Notes under the pieces: model-generated
What the model saw: only the letters and a program-made list of their open reading frames with translations
Told to the model about the DNA's origin: nothing
The model's database searches: none
Origin: an uncultured Atopobiaceae bacterium
GTDB taxonomy: Bacteria > Actinomycetota > Coriobacteriia > Coriobacteriales > Atopobiaceae
Assembly: GCA_944322145.1 (NCBI GenBank)
Contig: CALUNW010000010.1
Span: 1 to 64,000, forward strand
Direction of reading: 5' to 3'
Length of the DNA: 64,000 nt
Shown: positions 35,931-44,113 of the stretch, in pieces
How positions within the stretch are numbered: the first letter of the stretch is position 1
Layout: every line of letters begins with the position of its first letter
Made by a program: the position numbers and the translations under genes

Positions 35931-36291
35931 GTCCGTCTCCCGTCGTCGTTGGCCGTCCGGCCGCAGCGGGCGTCCTAGGGGCGTAGCCCTTTCCGCCGGG
36001 TGCCTCGCGGCATGTAAGCAGGGGGTTTGGTCCCTATGGCCCATGCTAAGTATACATAGCAGGTGGTCCAAAGGAGGGGCTCATCGCGGACAAGGGCGGG
36101 AGCGGTTGAGCGCCCTCTCTCGCAAGGCGGCCCCTCCTGTAGTCATGTGCGTGAAAAACCAGCCCGTTACCAGCGTGGATAAAACACAGGTAGAGGCGTT
36201 TGTGTGGATGGATATGGGACCCCCCATGCTACAATTCCTCAGGATAGAGAGCATATTGTCGCATCGTCTGTGCATTGTCAGGTGTCACTTC
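35931..36291. other. 361-bp divergent intergenic region, pilT-like / pel-like operon
   Basis: No gene is seen. A TACAAT hexamer at 36230-36235 is a possible -10 for the pel-like operon but lacks a good -35, and AGTATA at 36049 gives TATACT towards pilT on the minus strand. GCTAAGTATACATAGC (36045-36060) is an imperfect palindrome. I looked for a cyclic-di-GMP riboswitch and did not find one. Confidence 0.4.
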
Positions 36292-38412
36292 ATGAGGTTG
36301 CTGTTTGTCGGGGGCTATGACATAGCGGGTGGGGCCATCGCCTCCCGCATGTACCGCGAGGGTGCCCAGATTGCGTGGCTCACCAACGACCCCGATGCCC
36401 AGCTGTGGGGCGAGAAAATTCACGGACGCGTCTTCAGGCAAAGGATATCCCGCGGCTCCTGCGGCCAGATTCTTGATGGCGGAGCGGTGGACTGCGCGGT
36501 GCTTCTGACGGCGCCCTGGCGCGAGCTCGCCTCTGGGGGCGCCTCGCGGGGCTCGCTGCTCGAGATGCTCGACGCCGTGCTCGAGGAGGCGGCTGCTACG
36601 GGGACGCGCAAGGTATGCCTGCTCTCCAGCGAGATGCTTGCCGAGGAAGAACCGCTGGACGCGGGCCTCGAGGAGCTACGCGCCGCCGAGCGCTTGGCGG
36701 AGGCCTTCTGCCGCCAGCATGACGTGAGCCTGCTCGTTGTGCGTATGGGCCTCTTGTTTGACAAGGATGCAAGTCGTCCGCGGGCGTATCTTGCCGGCAG
36801 ACTTGCGGCGGAGATGGCGGCAGGCGCCCAGGCCCGCTGTCCCTTCGCGCCTGATTCCCGGCTGGATCTGCTGAGTGCCTCTGACGCGGCGGATGCCTTT
36901 CTGAGGCTCTACAACCTCGAGGCAGACGGCGTGCACACGGTCCTCTCGGGCGCCTCAGTGACTGCTCGCGAACTATGCGCCGCCGCCGCCCGCGCTGCGG
37001 GCGCTCCGGAGAATGTGAGCTACGGGACTTTGGACTACGCGTGCGACGAGGGTCGTGCGGAGGCCGTGCGCCTGCTCTGCGGCTGGATGCCCTTTCATCT
37101 GTTTGCAGAGGAGGGCGAAGAGCACCTTCGCAAGGATCTGAGGCAAGAGGCGCCGTCGTCAGAGCCCACGCTCTGTGCCCGTTGGCGACAGCTTGCCCAG
37201 GGCCACCCCCTGGTCTGGGAGACCGTTCAAAACCTCATCCTGTTTGTCGTCGCATGCCTATTTGCCGCGCTTGCAGAAGACTGGAGCGACCTGCGCTACG
37301 TTGACGTCCGACTGCTGTACGTGATTATCATCGCCATCTGCTTCGGCATGCGCCAAGGGCTTCTGGCGACCGTCCTGGCGTGCGCGAGCTACGCCGTCTC
37401 ATTGCTGCGTTCGGGAATTGATGTCTCGTACCTGGGCTACAGCGTGAGCACATGGATTCCTTTTATCGTGTACGGCGTCGCGGGGGCCTTCGGGGGCTAC
37501 TGGAGCGACAAGAAAAACGATGAGTATGACACCCTCTCCCGCGAGTTCGCCGAGCAGGGTCAGCGCTACGACCTGCTCAAGGATCTCTATCGTGAGGTCG
37601 TCGCCCTCAAAAACCGCCTGCAGAAGCAGATCGTCACCTCGCGAGACAGCATCAACCAGTTCTACTCCATTGCTTCCGAGCTCGAGTCCGACGATCCGCG
37701 CATGCTGCTCGCACACGCTGTGAGCGCAATCGAGCAGGCGATGGAAAGCAAGGGCGTCGCCATCTATCTGCTATCGGGTGAGGGTCGGCGCTGGGCGCGT
37801 CTGGCGGTGTGCTCCGCCGCATGGTCGGGCGCCCTTTCTCCCAGTCTTGACCTGCAGTCAATACCTGCGCTTTACGGCAGAGTTATGCACGGCCGGGTGT
37901 TCGTGAACGTCGCCCTTGACGCACGGAGCCCGTCAATTGCCATGCCAATCATGCAGGACGGAGAGCCCCTTGCGGTCGTCGCCGTTTACGGCATGCCCAT
38001 GGAGCACTTTACGCAGGACTTCGAGAACAGATTCCAGACCATGGTGAAGATGGTGCGGGACAGCCTTCTGAGGGCGTTCGCCCATCGCCAGGAGAACCAG
38101 GAGCAGTTCTTCCTTCCTCACACGCAGATCTATCGTCCGGATGCCTTCTCGAGAGAGCTCGAGACTCTCAAGAAGATCGACGAGACCTACGGCTGCCCCT
38201 ACAGCGTCGCTCGCGTCAGGCGCGCGCAGCGCGTGCAGTCCTCTTGGGCCCTGTACCGGCAGGCTGAGCCGCTGCTTCGCGCGACGGACTTCATGGGCGT
38301 TGGCGCCGACGACGAGGTGCGCGCAGTCTTTCTCTACGTCGACGGGCCGCGTCGCCAGCAGATCCAGGAGCGCCTCGAGTCCGGCGGTCTTGTCGTGGAG
38401 TGGGAGGACTGA
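36292..38412 (+). CDS. pelD: PelD-like cyclic-di-GMP receptor with N-terminal SDR-like domain
   Basis: 706 aa. Domains: a Rossmann/SDR-like region (about 1-270, starting RLLFVGGYDIAG, no intact YxxxK), four membrane helices (311-328, 337-352, 355-373, 384-402), a coiled coil (408-450), a GAF domain (about 455-600) and a GGDEF-like domain (about 610-706). The active-site loop is ADDEV (672-676) instead of GGDEF, so no cyclase activity is expected, but the I-site RATD (663-666) sits exactly five residues before it. In Pseudomonas PelD the same RxxD binds cyclic-di-GMP and switches on Pel synthesis. First gene of the operon. The start is placed at the Rossmann strand; the ribosome site is weak (CAGGTG). 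Confidence 0.88.
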   Translation: MRLLFVGGYDIAGGAIASRMYREGAQIAWLTNDPDAQLWGEKIHGRVFRQRISRGSCGQILDGGAVDCAVLLTAPWRELASGGASRGSLLEMLDAVLEEAAATGTRKVCLLSSEMLAEEEPLDAGLEELRAAERLAEAFCRQHDVSLLVVRMGLLFDKDASRPRAYLAGRLAAEMAAGAQARCPFAPDSRLDLLSASDAADAFLRLYNLEADGVHTVLSGASVTARELCAAAARAAGAPENVSYGTLDYACDEGRAEAVRLLCGWMPFHLFAEEGEEHLRKDLRQEAPSSEPTLCARWRQLAQGHPLVWETVQNLILFVVACLFAALAEDWSDLRYVDVRLLYVIIIAICFGMRQGLLATVLACASYAVSLLRSGIDVSYLGYSVSTWIPFIVYGVAGAFGGYWSDKKNDEYDTLSREFAEQGQRYDLLKDLYREVVALKNRLQKQIVTSRDSINQFYSIASELESDDPRMLLAHAVSAIEQAMESKGVAIYLLSGEGRRWARLAVCSAAWSGALSPSLDLQSIPALYGRVMHGRVFVNVALDARSPSIAMPIMQDGEPLAVVAVYGMPMEHFTQDFENRFQTMVKMVRDSLLRAFAHRQENQEQFFLPHTQIYRPDAFSRELETLKKIDETYGCPYSVARVRRAQRVQSSWALYRQAEPLLRATDFMGVGADDEVRAVFLYVDGPRRQQIQERLESGGLVVEWED

Positions 38413-38415
38413 CGC

Positions 38416-39315
38416 ATGGACGTCGTCGTCATCGTCCTTCTCGCTCTGCATGTGCTGCTCTCCCTGGTGTACGCCTGGGACTGGTTTGGCTCGTTCGGAA
38501 GGCTTCAGGAGGCAGCGGTCCGCCTGGTCATCGGTCTCATGCTTCCGCTGGTGGGCGTGCTCACCCTCAAGCTGGTCGACTTTTTTGCCGAGAAGAACGC
38601 AGGGGCACAGATGGACGAGCTCTTCCTGGGAAGGGGGGAGCTGTCGGATGACCTGCAGCTGTTGCGGCCCGTGGACGAGAGGGGCATCCTTGACGCTGCG
38701 CCTGCCGTGGACGTCCTCGAGCTGAACGACTACGACGATCGGCGCGCCATGATCATGAACACGCTGCGCCAAAATGACACGGCGGATTACGTCGACGTTC
38801 TGCGCGAGGCTCTCGCAAACGACGACCAGGAGACGTCGCACTATGCAAGCGTGGTCATCATGGACCTGCAGCAGCAGGTCCACGCACGTCTTGCGGAGCT
38901 CGGCCGTCGGCTCGAGGACGACCCCGATGACCTCGATGCCCTGGGCGCGCTTGAGCAAGAACTGTACCAGGTGATCAAGGAGGGCGTGGTAGACGAGAAT
39001 AGCCTCCCGCGCTACGTCGAACGCTACTGGGGGGTCTCCAATCGACTTCTCGAGGAGGGGCGTCCCTCCGCGTCCCATTTCCATCACCGCATTGCCGCGG
39101 ATCTCAAGACGGGATCCGACGAGCACGCGCGCTCCGTGGCGCGTCGTTATCTCGAGATCCACCCGGACGACGAGGACGCGGTCCTGGATGCGATTCGCGT
39201 GTGCGTCCAGCAAAACGACCGCCCGGGCCTCGATGCGCTTCTGGACCGCCTGGGCGACATGCCGGTGGTGCTCACGAGCAAGTCGCTGCGCTACATCAGG
39301 TTCTTGAGGAGGTGA
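38416..39315 (+). CDS. pelE: PelE-like membrane/helical-repeat protein
   Basis: 299 aa, three bases after pelD. Two membrane helices (about 3-20 and 34-54) precede a long soluble helical region (about 60-299) that reads as TPR-like repeats (DYVDVLREALANDDQETSHYASVVIMDLQQQ; RSVARRYLEIHPDDEDAVLDAI). This matches the layout of PelE, an inner-membrane scaffold that binds PelD and PelG in the Pel synthase. Identification rests on architecture and on its position between PelD and the deacetylase, since PelE sequences diverge strongly. Confidence 0.75.
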   Translation: MDVVVIVLLALHVLLSLVYAWDWFGSFGRLQEAAVRLVIGLMLPLVGVLTLKLVDFFAEKNAGAQMDELFLGRGELSDDLQLLRPVDERGILDAAPAVDVLELNDYDDRRAMIMNTLRQNDTADYVDVLREALANDDQETSHYASVVIMDLQQQVHARLAELGRRLEDDPDDLDALGALEQELYQVIKEGVVDENSLPRYVERYWGVSNRLLEEGRPSASHFHHRIAADLKTGSDEHARSVARRYLEIHPDDEDAVLDAIRVCVQQNDRPGLDALLDRLGDMPVVLTSKSLRYIRFLRR

Positions 39316-39321
39316 GAGCAC

Positions 39322-41178
39322 GTGGGAGGATACTATCGCAAGCTCTTCGTCTACATCTTCGCTGCCCTGGCCGTGGCGCTGCTTCTCGTCGTCGTGAACA
39401 GCGGGGCGCTGGTGCGCAGCAACGGACAGGAGTTTGACTTCGACCGGACCGAGCCCGTGGACACCGTGTCCCAGGCCGACATGGAGGACGCCGAGACGAC
39501 CGCTCTCGTGCTCTGCGACCCCGAGGACGCGCAGTCAGTGAAGTACCAGGACAATCTCGAGCGCGTCTTCGGCTGGCTGCGCATCGACGCGCTCTTCCTT
39601 CCGGCCGACCGCAAGGACACAGTGAGTTACCAGGACTACGACCTCGTGATGGTCGCGTTCTCGGACTGGGAGGGCCTCATCGGCGGGGACAGCGCGCGGC
39701 TGCTGCGCTACGTCGACGGCGGCGGGCACCTGCTGCTGGGTATGATGCCCGACGAGGTGGGCGGGGTGTACCAGACGCTCTCCCGACGCATGGGGGTGAC
39801 GGATTACGGGGACTATCTCGAGACCGACGGAATCCGCTTCACCGACGAGCTGACCCCCGGGGCCACGAGCCAGGTCTTCCAGGGGGAGGACTTCGGCGAC
39901 GTTGCCCTGAGCCTGCAGGTGGAAAGCGGCTGCGACGTCTATGCGACTGCCCTGGCGGGCGAGCGGGAGACCCCCCTGGTGTGGCGCAAGGAGGTCGGCG
40001 AGGGCGCCATTCTCTCGTACAACGGGACCGCCATTACAGGTGACAGCTGGACGGGTTTTGCCGCGGGATGTGTGACGGCGCTGCTGGGCGAGCACCTCTA
40101 CCCGGTCATCAACACCAAGACCGTCTTCATCGACGACTTCCCCTCGCCCCAGTACAACACCCAGAGCGACGTCATCGAGCAGAACTACAACCGCACAGTG
40201 CAGGAGTTCTTCCGAGACATCTGGTGGCCCGACATGCAAAACGCCGCGCGCAGCTACGATTACGGCTACGTGGGCCTGTTCATAGCGACGTACGACGACG
40301 TGGTGGACCCGGAGGACTTCCTCTACCAGAAGGACACGGTCGAGCAGTACTTTGGCAACAGCCTCCTGGATAACGACTTCGAGATCGGGGCCCATGGGTA
40401 CAACCATCAGTCCCTTGCCCTCGAGGGAGGGGTGCCCGACGACCTGGGCTACAACTCCTGGGCAAGCGAGAAGGACATGACGGCGAGCTTGGTCGAGCTG
40501 CGCTCCATCGCTAGCGAGCTCTTTCCGGGCGTGAAGCTCTACACGTACGTTCCACCCTCGAACTATCTTGACGCCGACGGCCGCGATGCCGTGAAGGAAG
40601 CCCTGCCCGATCTTCAGGTCATCTCCGGCGTGTATACAGGCGAGGGCGAGGAGGGCAGCGTCTACGTCCAGGACTTCGAGGTGGCTTCCGACGGCATCGT
40701 GGAGTTTCCCCGCATCACCTCGGGCACGCTGGACGACCCCTACGACCGCTTCGTTGCGTTGAACGTGGGCGGCCTCTACGGCGTCTACAGCCACTTCATC
40801 CATCCCGACGACATTCTGGACGAGGAACGCGGCCGCGGGCTTTCGTGGGAGGAGCTCTACCGTCAGTACACCACGCGCCTGCAGTACGTCAACGACTGCC
40901 TCTCCAGCCTGAAATCTGCTACCGCCATGGAGGCGGCGGAATCCCTGCGTGTCGCCGAGCAGCTCGAGGTGGCGATCGAGGTGGGGCAGGATCGCGTCGA
41001 GGGCCGTTGCAACGGCTTCACCGGCCAGGCGTACTGCTACTTCCGCACCGACGGCGTGGCCCGGGCGGACAATGACAGTTGCATGGTTACGCCCGTGAGC
41101 GACGTGGCCGGCGAGCACTGGTACCTCGTCGAGGTCCTCGAGCCCACGTTCTCCTTCGCGCTGGAGGAGAGATCATGA
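39322..41178 (+). CDS. PelA-type polysaccharide deacetylase-like protein, DUF2194
   Basis: 618 aa, GTG start after GAGGAGGTGA. One N-terminal membrane helix (about 9-28) puts the rest outside. Residues about 60-255 are a flavodoxin/GATase-like fold (ALVLCDPEDAQ, VDGGGHLLLGMMP), then a deacetylase-like barrel with FIDDFPSP (D271, D272) and IGAHGYNH (H358, H362), the usual Asp-His-His metal set of CE4-related enzymes. No glycoside hydrolase domain is present, unlike the two-domain PelA of Pseudomonas. Expected to de-N-acetylate the exported polymer. Overlaps pelF in ATGA. Confidence 0.82.
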   Translation: MGGYYRKLFVYIFAALAVALLLVVVNSGALVRSNGQEFDFDRTEPVDTVSQADMEDAETTALVLCDPEDAQSVKYQDNLERVFGWLRIDALFLPADRKDTVSYQDYDLVMVAFSDWEGLIGGDSARLLRYVDGGGHLLLGMMPDEVGGVYQTLSRRMGVTDYGDYLETDGIRFTDELTPGATSQVFQGEDFGDVALSLQVESGCDVYATALAGERETPLVWRKEVGEGAILSYNGTAITGDSWTGFAAGCVTALLGEHLYPVINTKTVFIDDFPSPQYNTQSDVIEQNYNRTVQEFFRDIWWPDMQNAARSYDYGYVGLFIATYDDVVDPEDFLYQKDTVEQYFGNSLLDNDFEIGAHGYNHQSLALEGGVPDDLGYNSWASEKDMTASLVELRSIASELFPGVKLYTYVPPSNYLDADGRDAVKEALPDLQVISGVYTGEGEEGSVYVQDFEVASDGIVEFPRITSGTLDDPYDRFVALNVGGLYGVYSHFIHPDDILDEERGRGLSWEELYRQYTTRLQYVNDCLSSLKSATAMEAAESLRVAEQLEVAIEVGQDRVEGRCNGFTGQAYCYFRTDGVARADNDSCMVTPVSDVAGEHWYLVEVLEPTFSFALEERS

Positions 41179-42596
41179 GAATATGCCTTATAGCCGAGGG
41201 GTGCTATCCCTATGTGGCCGGAGGGGTGTCCTCCTGGGTCCAGATGCTCATCCAGGGTATGCCGGAGCACACCTTCGTCATCTACACCATCGCCGCGAAC
41301 GAGTCCGACCGCGGGAAGTTCAAGTACGAGCTGCCGGAGAACGTGGAGCGGGTGGAGGAGAACTTCCTCGACCAGTACATGGACACGAAGGTGAGAAGAC
41401 CGCGGCGCAATGACCTCAAGCCCCAGGAGCGGAAGGCGCTGCTGGACCTCATAACCTCCAGCAAGCCCGACTGGGACACGCTTTTCGCCATGTTCTCCGG
41501 CGCTGGGAGCTATCAGGCCAACGAGTTCTTGGCCAGCGACGCATTCCTGGACGTGCTGATGGCGGCGAGCGAGGACACGTTTCGCATGACCCCCTTCAAC
41601 AACGTCTTCTGGACCGTTCGTTCCATGCTGCTCCCCGTGCTCAACATCCTTCGCTGCCCCGTGCCGGATGTGGACGTGTTCCACGCGGTTTCTACGGGCT
41701 ACGCCGGCCTGCTGGGTGCCCTTTTCCAATGGCGGACGGGCAAGCCCTTCGTTATCACCGAGCACGGCATCTACAGCCGCGAGCGCGAGGAGGAAATCCT
41801 GCGCGCCAAGTGGGTCGACGTCTACTTCAAGCGCACATGGATTGACTTCTTCCTGGGCATGGCATCGGCGGCGTACGACCATGCCGGCGTCATAGCTTCT
41901 CTCTTCCACCATGCGCGCGACCTCCAGATCGAGTACGGGGCACTCCCCGAGCGCTGCAGGGTCATTCCCAACGGCATCAAGCTCGAGCGCTTCGAGGGCA
42001 TCGGCCCCCTGCCGCTCGAGCGGCAGGGCCTGACGCTCGGGGCGGTGATCCGGGTGGTCCCCATCAAAGACCTCAAGACCATGATCAATGCCTTTGCCCT
42101 GGTGCGCGCCAGGCGTTCAGACGCCACGCTCTACATGATCGGTCCCGCGGACGAGAATCCCGAGTACTACGACGAGTGTCTTGACCTCATCGACAACCTC
42201 GGCGTGAAGGGTGTCGAGTTCGTGGGTCGCGTGGACGTTGCCGAGTGGTACGGCAGGCTCGACATGGTGCTGCTGAGCAGCATCAGCGAGGGCCAGCCCT
42301 ACGCCGTGCTCGAGGCCATGGCGAGCCGTCGCCCCGTGGTGGCGACGGACGTGGGCTCGTGCCGCGAGCTTCTCGAGGGCAATGGCGACGGTCTGGGCGC
42401 AGCGGGCGTCGTGGTGCCGGTGATGAGCCCGGACATCATGGCAGACGCCATCCTCGAGCTGGCGGAGGACCGCGCTGGGCTGAGCCGCATGGGCGAGAGC
42501 GGCCACGAGCGGGTGAGCCGCTTCTATCGCGAGGACGACTTCTTGGCCACCTACAAAGACTTGTATCAGGAGGTGGGCGACGCATGGCGGGCGTAG
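41175..42596 (+). CDS. pelF: PelF-like glycosyltransferase (GT4)
   Basis: 473 aa. The start MRICLIAEGCYPYVAGGVSSW is the standard PelF opening, and the GT-B fold continues with VFHAVSTGYAGLLGAL, FVITEHGIYSREREEEI, the C-terminal donor site VVPIKDLKTMI, SISEGQPYAVLEAMA (E-x7-E) and VVATDVGSCRELL. In the Pel pathway PelF is the cytosolic enzyme that polymerises UDP-GlcNAc/GalNAc-type precursors. Translationally coupled at both ends: ATGA with the upstream gene, and a 13-bp overlap with pelG. Confidence 0.95.
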   Translation: MRICLIAEGCYPYVAGGVSSWVQMLIQGMPEHTFVIYTIAANESDRGKFKYELPENVERVEENFLDQYMDTKVRRPRRNDLKPQERKALLDLITSSKPDWDTLFAMFSGAGSYQANEFLASDAFLDVLMAASEDTFRMTPFNNVFWTVRSMLLPVLNILRCPVPDVDVFHAVSTGYAGLLGALFQWRTGKPFVITEHGIYSREREEEILRAKWVDVYFKRTWIDFFLGMASAAYDHAGVIASLFHHARDLQIEYGALPERCRVIPNGIKLERFEGIGPLPLERQGLTLGAVIRVVPIKDLKTMINAFALVRARRSDATLYMIGPADENPEYYDECLDLIDNLGVKGVEFVGRVDVAEWYGRLDMVLLSSISEGQPYAVLEAMASRRPVVATDVGSCRELLEGNGDGLGAAGVVVPVMSPDIMADAILELAEDRAGLSRMGESGHERVSRFYREDDFLATYKDLYQEVGDAWRA

Positions 42597-44113
42597 GCTT
42601 CGAGCTCAAGAAGCTCTTCCGCCGTCGCGGCGGATACATGAATGCCCTTCGGGCCTATGCCACCACCGCGATGGTCACCGAGGGTCCCATGGTGCTCTGC
42701 ATCGTTATGCTGTTCGCCACGCGCCTGCTGCTGCGCCTGTGGGGGACGGGGTATGCTGACCAAGAGGTCTACCTGATCAGCATCACCTACATCATGATCT
42801 TCTCGCTCATCCTGTCTAACACGTTCCTCATGTTCTCGGACCGCTTCATATCGGACTGCATATACGAGGACCACAAGGACCAGATTCTACCGTCCTTCTT
42901 TAGCCTCGTTGCCTACCTGCTGCTTCTCGGGGGCGTGGTCGCAGGCATTTATCTGCTGCTTCTTGACATCCCGCTTCTGCACAAGGTGCTCAACTTCCTG
43001 CAGTTCGAGACTATGCTCATCGTCTGGGTGCAGATGGCGTATCTCTCCGCCATCAAGAAGTACCTCAAAGTTCTGACGGGCTTCTTGGCGTCCGCTCTGC
43101 TTGCCGTAGGCGGCGCCGCACTGCTCATGTTCTTGCGGGTGGAGCCCCTGACGGCGGCCTTTCTGGGGGGTACTGCCGGCTACCTGCTGATGATGCTGCT
43201 CTATATGCAGGAGCTTGTGAGCTTCTATCCCATGGGCCGCTTAAGCCTCGTGGTGCTCTTCCCGTACCTGGACAAGTACAAGAGCCTGATCGCAACGGGG
43301 TTCTTCTCGGCGCTCGGTCTGTTTGGCCACAACTTCGTCTACTGGTTCAGCGAGTATCACACCACCGTCATCGACAACATGGTCTACTGCATGAAGTATG
43401 ACGTCGCCTGCTTCTGGGCCAGTTTGACCATCATTCCGTATCTGGTGATCAACGTGGTGTCGCTCGAGGTCAACTTCTACAAGGCGTATCGAACGTACTT
43501 TGACACCATTTTGTACGGGGGGACCTTGGAAGACATCCGCACGGAGAACCGCAACCTGGGCCGTGCGCTGTTCCGCGAGCTTGCCCATGTGTTCGAGTTG
43601 CAGTTCTTTGTGGAGCTCCTCTGCATTACCTTCCTGGGCAACTTCCTGCAGAATACGGCGTTTGACCTGGAGATGCTCTCGATCTTCCGCTACCTGTGCG
43701 TGGGGTACTGCTTCTTCGTGCTGGTGAAGAGCATCGTGATCTTGTTGCTGTACTTCGACGACCGCAGGGGCGCGCTGATCTTCAGCGGTCTCTTTGTCGC
43801 ACTGAGCATCGTGTTCTCCGCCCTGATGCTGCTGGCTGGCATCGACTGGTACGGCATCGGCTTCCTCGCCGCAGGCGTCGTGTGCTCGATTGCGGGTCTC
43901 TACTATCTGCACGGCTATATTGAGCGCCTGGAGTATCAGGTTTTCTGTCGCCAGCCGCTCTTCTACGAGGAACCCGAGGGCGTCTTCAAACGCCTGGCAG
44001 ACCTGGTGAACGAGGAGGAGCGTCGCGTGAGCCTGAAGCACCAGTACCGAGAGAAGGAGCGTGGCCGAAAGGAGCGCGCGAACAATGAGGGCCAGGAGGG
44101 GAGGAAGTCGTGA
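42584..44113 (+). CDS. pelG: PelG-like polysaccharide transporter
   Basis: 509 aa with about 12 membrane helices, opening MAGVGFELKKLFRRRGGY, a PelG hallmark. Other PelG-like stretches are MVTEGPMVLCIVMLF, SDRFISDCIYEDH and FYWLA-like YWFSEY near 255. PelG belongs to the MOP flippase superfamily and moves the polymer across the membrane with PelD/PelE. The ATG overlaps pelF by 13 bp and has AGGAGGTGGG as ribosome site. The C-terminal tail is highly charged (KHQYREKERGRKER). Confidence 0.95.
   Translation: MAGVGFELKKLFRRRGGYMNALRAYATTAMVTEGPMVLCIVMLFATRLLLRLWGTGYADQEVYLISITYIMIFSLILSNTFLMFSDRFISDCIYEDHKDQILPSFFSLVAYLLLLGGVVAGIYLLLLDIPLLHKVLNFLQFETMLIVWVQMAYLSAIKKYLKVLTGFLASALLAVGGAALLMFLRVEPLTAAFLGGTAGYLLMMLLYMQELVSFYPMGRLSLVVLFPYLDKYKSLIATGFFSALGLFGHNFVYWFSEYHTTVIDNMVYCMKYDVACFWASLTIIPYLVINVVSLEVNFYKAYRTYFDTILYGGTLEDIRTENRNLGRALFRELAHVFELQFFVELLCITFLGNFLQNTAFDLEMLSIFRYLCVGYCFFVLVKSIVILLLYFDDRRGALIFSGLFVALSIVFSALMLLAGIDWYGIGFLAAGVVCSIAGLYYLHGYIERLEYQVFCRQPLFYEEPEGVFKRLADLVNEEERRVSLKHQYREKERGRKERANNEGQEGRKS

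Noticed and set aside
35931-36291. Cyclic-di-GMP riboswitch in front of the pel-like operon
   Set aside because: I looked for GEMM-type conserved blocks and paired helices and did not see them.
36160-36291. A longer start for the PelD-like protein, with extra residues before MRLLFVGG
   Set aside because: The open frame extends upstream but the added stretch has no ribosome site and does not look like protein; the Rossmann fold begins at MRLLFVGG.
39322-41178. Calling this gene pelA outright
   Set aside because: The hydrolase domain is missing and the match is to the DUF2194 layout, so only a PelA-type deacetylase role is claimed.
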